Below the pieces are notes generated by a model. That model saw nothing but the letters and a program-made list of their open reading frames with translations. It was not told the DNA's origin and did no database searches. DNA of 8,372 nt from RGIG5612 sp045604025 (GTDB taxonomy: Bacteria > Bacillota > Clostridia > Lachnospirales > Lachnospiraceae): NCBI GenBank assembly GCA_045604025.1, contig JAZUNG010000215.1, forward strand, positions 1-8,372, written 5' to 3'. Position numbers and translations under genes: made by a program. Numbering within the stretch: position 1 is the first letter of the stretch; each line of letters opens with the position of its first letter. Below are positions 1-6,121 of this stretch, piece by piece.

Positions 1-30
1 CTGATTCAATGTAATATTGAGCTGAGCCAT
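1..30 (-). CDS. IS256-family (mutator-type) transposase, first 10 residues
   Basis: Reading the minus strand from position 30, ATG opens a frame translating MAQLNITLNQ, which runs off the window edge. I recognise this as the usual N-terminus of clostridial IS256-family transposases, DDE enzymes that move their element by a copy-out/paste-in circle route. An AGGAGG ribosome binding site lies on the minus strand at 45-40, nine bases before the start, which fixes the start codon. Only ten residues are visible, so the family call rests on memory of this N-terminal string plus the IS-like sequence behind it. Whether the rest of the gene is intact cannot be judged. Confidence 0.6.
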   Translation of the reverse strand, partial: MAQLNITLNQ

Positions 31-141
31 CGTGTTCTTCCTCCTCGGTATTTTTTGTTTTGTGGTGAAATACATTATACCTAAAGGTTGAGCCCTTGGC
101 TCTTTCAATATTTAATTTACACCATTATACGGACGCGACCC
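1..141 (-). mobile_element. End of an IS256-family insertion sequence (partial)
   Basis: The element is inferred from the transposase start at 1-30, which reads out of the window to the left, and from the AT-rich non-coding stretch behind it. The segment ATTTACACCATTATACGGAC (about 114-133) resembles, from memory, sequence lying just inside the tips of clostridial IS256-family elements, so the boundary is placed near 138-142. The matching inverted repeat would lie outside the window, so neither the exact tip nor the target duplication can be confirmed here. A TATAAT box on the minus strand (79 to 74) could drive the transposase, but no good -35 box is seen. Confidence 0.55.
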
Positions 142-220
142 AGTTTTGATTACTTTTAGCTATATAAGCCGGGTCTGGCCAACAAAAATGGCTTTATTAA
201 AGGTTGAAGGATGTAAAATC

Positions 221-435
221 AGTTCACAAGTCGGATTTTCTGCCAGTATGAAAAAGGATTTAGTTCGCAACTCGGATTTTTTGCCAACTTGAAAAAGAAT
301 TTTGTTCTCAGGTCTGGCTTTTTGTACAGCACGATAAAAGATTTAGTTCTCAGGTTCGGCTTTTTGTACAGCGCGAATATGAGTTCAGACCATGTCCTGG
401 ATTTTTAGCAGCGAAGGATAGTTCTGACACACTAT
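221..435. repeat. Degenerate tandem array, period about 41 bp, five and a half copies
   Basis: Units begin with AGTTC or TGTTC at 221, 262, 303, 345, 382 and 420, giving unit lengths of 41, 41, 42, 37 and 38 bp with a partial last copy. Shared parts are the AGTTC start, a TCGGATTTTT or TCGGCTTTTT core, a TGCCA or GTACAGC block and a GAAAAAGATTT-like tail. The copies drift progressively, and the last ones run to within about 25 bases of the macrodomain start. Units abut without constant spacers, so this is not a CRISPR array. The rest of 142-457 (142-220 and 436-457) shows no gene and no convincing promoter. Function unknown; it may be leader DNA or an old slippage-derived array. Confidence 0.75.
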
Positions 436-457
436 CAAGGGGTTTACAGGTGAGCAT

Positions 458-985
458 ATGAGTAAGATTGAAATAGTTCCCGACGGAATCACGCATCTGC
501 ATACGGAGGCTGTGGTCAATGCAGCTAATGACAGGCTGCAGGAGGGTGGTGGAGTCTGCGGCGCGATCTTTAAGGCCGCTGGTGCCGTGCGGCTTCAGAA
601 AGCATGCAACGAGATTGGCGGATGCAGGACCGGAAGTGCAGTGATCACGCCTGCATTTAATCTGGAGGCGGATTACATCATCCACGCAGTTGGCCCCAGA
701 TGGTATGGCGGAACCAACGGAGAGCCTGAGAAGCTATACAGCGCGTATATGAGTGCGCTGGAGCTGGCGCGGGATAATGGCTGCAGATCTATAGGCTTCC
801 CGCTGATCTCTGCCGGGATCTTCGGATACCCTGTTGATCTGGCATGGGAAGAGGCGCTCAGAGCATGCGCTGACTTCATAAAAGCCAATCCGGATTATGA
901 ACTGCTTATCCGTTTCGGTGTGCCGAGCAAGGAGAACCGGGACATCGGCAACCGAGTACTAAACGCAATATTGAGAAATGCATAA
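458..985 (+). CDS. Macrodomain protein (YmdB/MacroD-like, ADP-ribose binding or hydrolysing)
   Basis: A 175-residue, single-domain protein. The ligand-binding landmarks are all present: VNAAN at residues 20-24, GGGVCGAIFKAAG at about 30-42, a TGSAVITPAFNL segment followed by DYIIHAVGP, and the SAGIFGYP loop near 118-125 that cradles the distal ribose. Family members are cytoplasmic and bind ADP-ribose or remove it, or O-acetyl groups on it. In YmdB/MacroD enzymes the glycine loop usually reads GGGVDGAI; here the Asp is replaced by Cys34, so hydrolase activity is less certain than binding. ATG at 458 is preceded by AGGTGA (448-453). The gene stands alone behind the repeat array; the next intact gene is over 500 bp away. 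No toxin partner of the DarT type is adjacent. Confidence 0.9.
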   Translation: MSKIEIVPDGITHLHTEAVVNAANDRLQEGGGVCGAIFKAAGAVRLQKACNEIGGCRTGSAVITPAFNLEADYIIHAVGPRWYGGTNGEPEKLYSAYMSALELARDNGCRSIGFPLISAGIFGYPVDLAWEEALRACADFIKANPDYELLIRFGVPSKENRDIGNRVLNAILRNA

Positions 986-1036
986 AGAATCCGGCGATTT
1001 CATAAGCATATCTCCGACTTCCTGAGAAATGCATAA
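972..1036 (+). repeat. In-frame duplicate of the macrodomain gene's 3' end
   Basis: TGAGAAATGCATAA occurs at 972-985, where it holds the last codons and stop of the macrodomain gene, and again exactly at 1023-1036. The offset is 51 bp, or 17 codons, so the frame past the first stop is open and ends with the same L-R-N-A-stop. This may be a decayed tandem duplication or chance. The remaining intergenic DNA up to 1078 shows no promoter or terminator I can support. Confidence 0.6.
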
Positions 1037-1090
1037 TCACCAGACAATATAACACACCACCAACCAGCACTTACAGAGGTGAAAACAGTC

Positions 1091-1300
1091 ATGAACGAGG
1101 TGATCAGCCAACTGGCCGAGCGCAAGTCGGTCAGGGTTTACGAAGACAGGGAAATCGACGAGGCTGCGGTCAGTCAGATCATCGACACAGTCGTGAAGGT
1201 ATTCTACGCCAGAAAATACAATTCGGATTTCGCACGGGAAATGAGCCGCTCAGTAGAGGAGTACTGGAAGCAGTACCGGTCACAGACTTTTCATGAATAA
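1091..1300 (+). pseudogene. Nitroreductase-family remnant with the central region deleted
   Basis: The frame reads MNEVISQLAERKSVRVYEDR and continues for about 70 residues, against roughly 170-250 in intact nitroreductases. The start matches the family's N-terminus, including the R-x-S-x-R motif (ERKSVRVYED) that contacts the FMN phosphate. The end (FYARKYNSDFAREMSRSVEEY) resembles the C-terminal tail of firmicute nitroreductases. The FMN/substrate core between them, normally beginning with an AP(T/S)AGN-like stretch, is absent, and the junction lies near residues 35-38 (TVVKV/FYARK). I chose ATG 1091 over GTG 1079 because AGAGGTGA (1075-1082) sits at proper distance upstream and homologues start at this Met. 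It cannot fold as a normal enzyme; translation of the fragment remains possible. Confidence 0.65.
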
Positions 1301-1320
1301 AATATATACAACGTAAGCGG

Positions 1321-1372
1321 CAGCTGATAATATGTACTCATAAAGCGGACATGTTATCAGCTGTTTATATAT
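1321..1372 (+). terminator. Long hairpin with weak T-rich tail, probable terminator
   Basis: CAGCTGATAATATGT (1321-1335) pairs with ACATGTTATCAGCTG (1349-1363), a 15-bp stem with one G-T wobble and a 13-base loop. It is followed by TTTATATATA. The position directly after the nitroreductase remnant and before the long leader of the next gene suits an intrinsic terminator. The tail is interrupted by adenines, so termination may be partial, or the hairpin could act as an attenuator or protein-binding palindrome. Confidence 0.6.
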
Positions 1373-1501
1373 AGTGGAGGCACGAGGCATAAGGTGCATA
1401 ACCCCGATATGGCGTTCGGGAGACGATAAATGAGGGGGCAGGTTTGGTCTCCACGCAGATGCAATCAGGCAGTGATGTATTACTGGTAAGGAGGAAACCC
1501 C
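1373..1501 (+). promoter_or_regulatory. Leader of the large zinc-ribbon gene, with its ribosome binding site
   Basis: About 130 bases separate the hairpin from the start codon. A very strong site, AAGGAGG (1488-1494), precedes ATG 1502 by seven bases and decides that start. Within the leader, CCCGA (1403-1407) can pair with TCGGG (1416-1420), and GGAGAC (1419-1424) with GTCTCC (1447-1452); these two pairings compete. I recognise no known riboswitch class and no clear promoter, so the transcription start is undetermined. Confidence 0.4.
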
Positions 1502-4500
1502 ATGGCAAATTACTGCGGATATTGCGGACAGGAAATACCGGAAGGCGCGGCCTTCTGTGGAAATTGCGGCAAGCCGGCACCGCAGGCAGCAGCGAATAAT
1601 GCGGCAGGCCAGATACCTTCAGCACAGGCAGCGCCGGACACCGGCGCAGCAGCTCCCAGGAAGCGCGGCTTCTTCGCGGATCATAAAGACGAGCTGCTCA
1701 GCTATATCAAGCACCCGATCAAGCTGCTCCCGGCAGTGGTCCTGACTGTGATCTGGATCCTGTTTTCACTGCTGGGCACTCTGGGCAGAAACACCCCGTT
1801 CATTCGCGCCATCAACACCATCACATACTCCAACGGCGGTATGTACGGCGGGATCATAGGCATCATCGGCGGCATCTTCGGAAAGGCGTTCTTTGCCGCC
1901 ATCATCACCTCTCTGGTGAATTCCTTCATAGAAAAGAGAAATCCGTTCTCCAGGTCTGGAGGCAGCATAGGCGCGGGATTCAAAGGCGCCGCCATAAGCG
2001 GCCTCTCATCTGTGGCTCCGTTCCTGATCGGAGGCGGCGCAGGCCTCGTCCTGTACTGGTTTTTCAATATCACATCCACACCGAAGAATCTGATGGTTGC
2101 GGTCGCCGGCGCGGCAGCGGCTGCCATCTCTCTGATCAGCGGACATGGTCTGCTGTTTTCACTTATCTCTGGGGTCGTGAATAAGATCTCTAGGGGCAGG
2201 ATCCCGACCAGCGCTGTGATCAGCCGTGTGCTGACAGGATTTGCGGGAGGGTTCGCGGTGGCGATACCGGTGACCTTTGCCAGAAGGCCCTGGATCATCA
2301 TTTCAGCTGGAGCTCTGCTCCTGATCCTCGGCATCGTGTTCCTGCTGATAGGAAAGAACGGCGCCAAACGCGTGGCAGCAGGCGCGGCAGTGATACTGAT
2401 CGCGGGGAGCCTCATAATGCCGTTTGCCGGCATTGCGAGAGCCGATGCCAAGGACGAAACAAATGCTCTCGCCGGCAATTATTCCGGTGCCATCCGGATG
2501 GTCGCTGGTCAGATCACGGATGAGGGTTACGAGAACTACAGCAGCGGCAAGCTCGGCCTGGATACATTTGTAAAGAAATACATGGACGGCTCTGACAAAA
2601 TGAAGCGGGCCGACCTCGATAAGAAGCTGGACAGCCTGATCTGGGATTCAGAGATCGAGGCCGTGAGATCCGAGATGAGCATCGAGGTGACAGATGCTGC
2701 AAAGGGCAAGGTCGCCATAACGTTCGCGCTCGCAGCCGGCAACTACAGCTGGAAGCCCAAGGAGGATGCGTTCAATCTTGGCTCTACCAATATAGAGGTT
2801 ACGATGAGTGGAACCTACAAGAACAACAAGATCACGGTTTCGGGCGGCGCGCAGGACATCACTGCTGCGTCCGGCACGATCAATGTATCGTCGGGGGACG
2901 GTAAGATACTGCTGGATTCTGCGGACCTGATGATCACGGTCGCGAAGGACGAAGTGCCTATGTATGAGGGCCTCGTCGAGATAGACGTCGAGATGAAGAG
3001 CAGCAAGTCCGGTCTGTTTGAGCCGGAGGCTGACCCGAACGCCCCGATCACGATCGATGACATCGTCGGCTATTACCTGTATACGGGCATGAACTACTCG
3101 ACCAACGAGATCAGCGACGCGTATTTCAGGATAGAGAAGGTGGATGGCAAGACGTTCAGATTTACCAACATGGATCCGCCTGCGGAGATCTCGACCATCG
3201 ACTGGGAGTCAATCTATGCGCAGGATGAGAATACCGAGTACACCACCTGGGAAAACGATGTGGATCTGACGATATATGCATACGATCAGTCCAAGGCGAC
3301 CGGCACGAGCGACACCAGCATTACCGGTATGAAGGTCGTGGAACATTACCCAGGGCTGGGCATATCGACCGAGGTGTACAACTCGGAGACCAAGACATAC
3401 TGCGACATCGTGTTCAGTCGCACCGAGGGCGGCGGTATTCATGCGGTGTATGAGAATCATATCGATCTCGGCGCCGGGTACAGCACGCTGGATCACTGGG
3501 AAATGGACAAGGTAGACCACCTGCCCGGTGAGGAAGAGTCGACCAGCGAGGCTGAGACAGAAGAAGAGACCGAAGAGCCTGAGACAGAAGAAGAGACCGA
3601 GGAAGAGACTCCGGCGGAGACCAAACCTGTCGAAACTGAGCCCACTACACGCGAGACGGGAAGCAGGAAGCCTGAGCCCGAAACCGACCAGAGCCCGGAC
3701 GGCGACCACGAAGACTATGACTGGACGTACTGGGATGATCCGGATTACTGGGATCTGCCGCATACGACCGGAGGGAAGGTAGCAGATTCGCTGGCGACCG
3801 CAATCGTTGGCGGTGGTGCAGGCCTGATACTGGGAGGACTGGCAGGTGCAGGCGGCCCTGATGATGGCGGCGATGGCTCCGGCAGTGACGGTGGAGACGG
3901 AGGTTCCGGTGATGGCGGAGGAGGCGACCCCTGCGGATCTGACCGCGAGGGCGACATTCCGTCCAGCTGGACGGTCGGAAATGACGGAGACATCAGCTTT
4001 ATCGACCCGGCGACAGGTGATGCAGTGAAATATGTTCAGACCGGTTTCGACCCGGATACGGGCAGGCCGGAGTATCATAATGCTGAGAACTGGGGTCAGG
4101 GATACGATATCAACGACCTGAAGGATATGTACGACCGGACCAGCCGCGAGAAAGAGTATTACAGGAATATCCAGGATACATACGACAAGACGCAGCAGGA
4201 GCAGCGCGAAGAGAACCAGGGACCTTCCTGGGAGGCGCGTGACTGGGAGCGCGAGAAGGCGGATGTGGCCGAGCAGGAACGTCTGCAGGACAAGCGGAAC
4301 CAGATCGCCTACAAGCACGGCGTCTATGACGGCAATACCAAGGAAGTCAAGAAGTCCATCCTGGAGGATAGAGCCAAAGAGTATCAGGAGCAGGCAAAGC
4401 ACGAGGCCAGGGCGGAGTACATGAATGCCGGATACCAGACAGCCCAGACTGTACAGAAAGGCGCGGATATTGCCATCGACGTGGGTGAGAAGATCGCTTC

Positions 4501-4900
4501 GTACACACCGGCTGCACCTGCGGCAAAGGCGATCAAGAAGGCATATATTGTCGGCAAGAATGCGGCATCGAACCTGGGCGAATACACGGCAGGCAACAAG
4601 AGTTTCAAGCAGGCCGTTGCGAACACCGCCATCGGTGCGACCGCAGATCTGGTCAAGGACAGTGCAGACGGGTTCAGCCAGAAGCTGATCTATAACACCA
4701 CGATGGAAGGCGGCAAGACGGTATTCCAGGGATGGGTCGACGGCAAATCCGCTGAAGAGATCCGCAATGAGACCATCAAGAAGATGGAAAAAGGAGCGGC
4801 GGATGCGGTCAATGAGGCCACGATCGGAGCGGTATTCGGAGATACGCCGACTGCAACATTCCTGACCGACCTGGAAAATATGGAAGCGAACGAGGACTGA
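1502..4900 (+). CDS. Large multi-domain membrane protein with N-terminal zinc ribbon, function unknown
   Basis: A 1132-residue protein I cannot assign to a named family. Residues 1-25 form a zinc ribbon (Cys5, Cys8, Cys19, Cys22), followed by an Ala/Pro/Gln-rich linker to about 52. Hydrophobic spans lie near 74-94, 113-139, 165-190, 197-226, 243-260, 264-283 and 289-311. Basic loops at 144-151, 228-241 and 285-290 suggest the ribbon is cytoplasmic and the region after 312 is outside. Residues 313-672 look like beta-rich extracytoplasmic sequence. An acidic Glu/Thr/Pro stretch follows (677-735), then an aromatic acidic patch (736-752), a glycine-zipper-like hydrophobic segment (762-783) and a glycine/aspartate-rich tract (784-810). 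A charged, probably coiled-coil region (870-972) and an Ala/Lys-rich tail complete it. The strong ribosome binding site fixes the start. The next gene also carries a zinc ribbon. It may be an envelope scaffold, sensor or exported effector carrier; no catalytic motif is visible. Confidence 0.85.
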   Translation: MANYCGYCGQEIPEGAAFCGNCGKPAPQAAANNAAGQIPSAQAAPDTGAAAPRKRGFFADHKDELLSYIKHPIKLLPAVVLTVIWILFSLLGTLGRNTPFIRAINTITYSNGGMYGGIIGIIGGIFGKAFFAAIITSLVNSFIEKRNPFSRSGGSIGAGFKGAAISGLSSVAPFLIGGGAGLVLYWFFNITSTPKNLMVAVAGAAAAAISLISGHGLLFSLISGVVNKISRGRIPTSAVISRVLTGFAGGFAVAIPVTFARRPWIIISAGALLLILGIVFLLIGKNGAKRVAAGAAVILIAGSLIMPFAGIARADAKDETNALAGNYSGAIRMVAGQITDEGYENYSSGKLGLDTFVKKYMDGSDKMKRADLDKKLDSLIWDSEIEAVRSEMSIEVTDAAKGKVAITFALAAGNYSWKPKEDAFNLGSTNIEVTMSGTYKNNKITVSGGAQDITAASGTINVSSGDGKILLDSADLMITVAKDEVPMYEGLVEIDVEMKSSKSGLFEPEADPNAPITIDDIVGYYLYTGMNYSTNEISDAYFRIEKVDGKTFRFTNMDPPAEISTIDWESIYAQDENTEYTTWENDVDLTIYAYDQSKATGTSDTSITGMKVVEHYPGLGISTEVYNSETKTYCDIVFSRTEGGGIHAVYENHIDLGAGYSTLDHWEMDKVDHLPGEEESTSEAETEEETEEPETEEETEEETPAETKPVETEPTTRETGSRKPEPETDQSPDGDHEDYDWTYWDDPDYWDLPHTTGGKVADSLATAIVGGGAGLILGGLAGAGGPDDGGDGSGSDGGDGGSGDGGGGDPCGSDREGDIPSSWTVGNDGDISFIDPATGDAVKYVQTGFDPDTGRPEYHNAENWGQGYDINDLKDMYDRTSREKEYYRNIQDTYDKTQQEQREENQGPSWEARDWEREKADVAEQERLQDKRNQIAYKHGVYDGNTKEVKKSILEDRAKEYQEQAKHEARAEYMNAGYQTAQTVQKGADIAIDVGEKIASYTPAAPAAKAIKKAYIVGKNAASNLGEYTAGNKSFKQAVANTAIGATADLVKDSADGFSQKLIYNTTMEGGKTVFQGWVDGKSAEEIRNETIKKMEKGAADAVNEATIGAVFGDTPTATFLTDLENMEANED
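3552..3600 (+). repeat. Coding direct repeat in the acidic Glu/Thr linker
   Basis: A 22-bp unit starting CTGAGACAGAAG recurs exactly at 3552-3573 and 3579-3600, an offset of 27 bp or nine codons. A partial third copy follows. It encodes repeats of the type ETEEETEE at about residues 685-702. In-frame period suggests slippage that lengthens or shortens a flexible, extracytoplasmic acidic linker without breaking the frame. Confidence 0.7.
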
Positions 4901-4945
4901 GAGCCTGAGTTTGAGAGACCTGAATACAGGAAGCGAACGAGGACT
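4882..4945 (+). repeat. Duplicate of the large gene's 3' end in the intergenic gap
   Basis: GGAAGCGAACGAGGACT is present at 4882-4898, covering the last codons of the large gene, and exactly again at 4929-4945 beyond its stop. The second copy has an extra tandem AGGACT before the shared GACTGAGA that follows. The offset is 47 bp and not a multiple of three. It appears to be a recent partial duplication that lengthened the gap to the next gene. Confidence 0.7.
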
Positions 4946-4974
4946 AGGACTGAGATTTCGAAGGAGCGAGTGAG

Positions 4975-5463
4975 ATGGAAGTTTACAAGACACTGACTGA
5001 AGCGATAAACAGTATCGACCCACAGATCATTTACTGGGAGTATCCGGATTCGGACGAGATATACGACCGGAATGCCCTGCTGAACATTGCGGACCAGCTG
5101 GAGCCGATATTTGATCCGGAAGGCCTCAACTACTATATGCCTTTCACAGACGGCGAGATAAAGCTGCTGCTGATGAGGGAAGGCCAGATCATGACGATAT
5201 TTGTGCCGCGTGACATGCCCGCGGACTGGAAGGAGAAGGCCGTGGAGCAGGTGGTCGCTCCGCCCGTGGCCGAGGTCAAGGAAACCGTGTCTGCTCCGAC
5301 ACCTGCCCCGGAAGAAGCTAAGCAGGCCTCACCCGCACCGCAGGAAAAGCAGGCTGTACCAGCACCCGCGGGTCCCAAGTTCTGTCCGAAGTGCGGCGCC
5401 CCTGTAAAGCCCGGCGCAGGCTTCTGCGGCAAATGCGGATACAGGCTGAAGCAACATGCCTGA
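4975..5463 (+). CDS. Small protein with C-terminal zinc ribbon, function unknown
   Basis: A 162-residue soluble protein with no signal peptide or membrane span. Residues 1-92 form a compact acidic domain with a predicted mix of helix and strand (for example EIKLLLMREGQIMTIFVPRD at 61-80), which I do not recognise. A Pro/Ala/Glu-rich linker (95-134) leads to a zinc ribbon with Cys137, Cys140, Cys151 and Cys154 (CPKC and CGKC knuckles). AAGGAG at 4961-4966 lies eight bases before the ATG. It begins 74 bases after the large zinc-ribbon membrane protein and is probably co-transcribed. The matching ribbon type suggests a cytoplasmic partner of that protein, perhaps through pairing or a shared ligand; this is inference from context. 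Zinc ribbons of this short type usually mediate protein contacts rather than catalysis. Confidence 0.8.
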   Translation: MEVYKTLTEAINSIDPQIIYWEYPDSDEIYDRNALLNIADQLEPIFDPEGLNYYMPFTDGEIKLLLMREGQIMTIFVPRDMPADWKEKAVEQVVAPPVAEVKETVSAPTPAPEEAKQASPAPQEKQAVPAPAGPKFCPKCGAPVKPGAGFCGKCGYRLKQHA

Positions 5464-5491
5464 AGCAGGTTATAGCCAGGGAGTACAGTTG

Positions 5492-5962
5492 ATGGAGATA
5501 CGAAGGTTTCTGCCTGAAGAGGCAGAAGAAGTGTCAGAGCTGGTGATCAGAACGCTCCGGACGACCAGCATCCGGGACTATTCGGCAGAGTACATCGAGA
5601 GGATCGTAGCTGCCTCGTCGCCGGAGAAGATCCTGGAGCGGGCGTCATGGACGCATTTTTACGTTGCATTGGATGGTGGGCGGATAGTGGGCTGTGGCGC
5701 GATCGGACCATATGAAGGCCGTGAAGACGAAAGCTGTCTGTATATGGTTTTCGTAGCGCCGGAATATCAGTGGCATGGTGTGGGCCGGAAGATCATAGAA
5801 GCGCTGGAGCAGGACGAGTGGTTTCTGCGCGCGGACCGGATCGAGGTTCCTGCATCGATCACAGCCGTGCCGTTTTATCTGAAGCTGGGTTATGATTACA
5901 AAACCGAGGTCCGCGAACCCGACGAAGAAGGCCTGCTGCACCTGGAGAAACGCCGAAACTAG
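5492..5962 (+). CDS. GNAT-family N-acetyltransferase
   Basis: A 156-residue enzyme of the Gcn5-related fold, which transfers acetyl from acetyl-CoA to an amino group; the acceptor cannot be told from sequence. The beta-strand before the cofactor site reads YMVFVAP (84-90), followed by the acetyl-CoA pyrophosphate loop Q93-W-H-G-V-G98. The C-terminal ASITAVPFYLKLGY (121-134) matches motif B of the family. I chose ATG 5492 because AGGGAG (5478-5483) lies eight bases upstream and MEIRRFLPEEAEEVSEL is the expected GNAT opening. An upstream in-frame ATG at 5456 would overlap the preceding zinc-ribbon gene by eight bases but has no ribosome binding site. The gene is third in the block with the two zinc-ribbon proteins, about 28 bases after the second. 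Complete and apparently functional. Confidence 0.88.
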   Translation: MEIRRFLPEEAEEVSELVIRTLRTTSIRDYSAEYIERIVAASSPEKILERASWTHFYVALDGGRIVGCGAIGPYEGREDESCLYMVFVAPEYQWHGVGRKIIEALEQDEWFLRADRIEVPASITAVPFYLKLGYDYKTEVREPDEEGLLHLEKRRN

Positions 5963-6049
5963 TGGAGACAGGGTGGAGACAGGGAGACAGGGGACGGTTC
6001 TCTGTCTCCTAAGACATAGTAAGAGACTTAAGAACCGTCCCATGTCTCC
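5963..6049. repeat. REP-like palindrome with short tandem repeats
   Basis: TGGAGACAGGG is repeated in tandem at 5963-5973 and 5974-5984. An imperfect inverted repeat follows: arm 5983-6001 (core GGGGACGGTTCT) pairs with 6031-6049 (AGAACCGTCCC...), 18 of 19 bases matching across a 29-base loop. From memory, elements with a GGGACGGTTCT core are scattered between genes in many clostridial and other firmicute genomes, and some are linked to IS200-like REP-associated transposases. No such transposase is in the window. It lies just after the GNAT stop and may end or stabilise that transcript. Confidence 0.7.
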
Positions 6050-6077
6050 TCAGAGTTGCAAATACAGTGTCTGGCGA

Positions 6078-6121
6078 GTGCTGTTCATGATATAATCTAT
6101 ATCTGAACAGCACTTTATTTT
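6078..6121 (+). promoter_or_regulatory. Perfect palindrome around an extended -10 box; promoter/operator or terminator
   Basis: GTGCTGTTCA (6078-6087) and TGAACAGCAC (6104-6113) are exact inverted repeats separated by 16 bases that contain TGATATAAT (6088-6096), an extended -10 promoter element. The right arm is followed by TTTATTTT (6114-6121). Two readings compete: a promoter with a symmetrical repressor site for the downstream GNAT gene, or an intrinsic terminator for the upstream block. No clear -35 box is seen near 6068-6073. An AGGAGG at 6126-6131 follows but has no start codon at useful distance. Confidence 0.55.

Noticed and set aside
221..435. Possible CRISPR array
   Set aside because: Units are contiguous and drift from one to the next; there are no conserved repeats separated by unique spacers and no cas gene.
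458..985. DarTG-like toxin-antitoxin system built on the macrodomain
   Set aside because: No DarT-type ADP-ribosyltransferase lies next to it; the flanks are a repeat array and a nitroreductase remnant.
1373..1501. Riboswitch in the leader of the large gene
   Set aside because: Only short competing stems are visible and none of the conserved cores of common riboswitch classes that I know is present.
1702..2478. 258-codon minus-strand frame opposite the membrane domain
   Set aside because: Pro/Ala/Met-rich mirror of hydrophobic codons, with no recognisable motif; the plus-strand frame has zinc ribbon, spans and a strong ribosome binding site.
4444..4900. C-terminal toxin domain of a polymorphic toxin in the large protein
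   Set aside because: The Ala/Lys-rich tail looks similar in style to effector linkers, but no nuclease, ADP-ribosyltransferase or protease motif is visible and no immunity-like gene can be argued for the downstream zinc-ribbon protein.
3209..5023. 604-codon open frame on the minus strand opposite the large gene and its neighbour
   Set aside because: It is antisense to two well-supported genes, spans their intergenic gap, has a Leu/Arg/Ser-rich composition typical of a mirror frame of GC-biased codons, and shows no domain.
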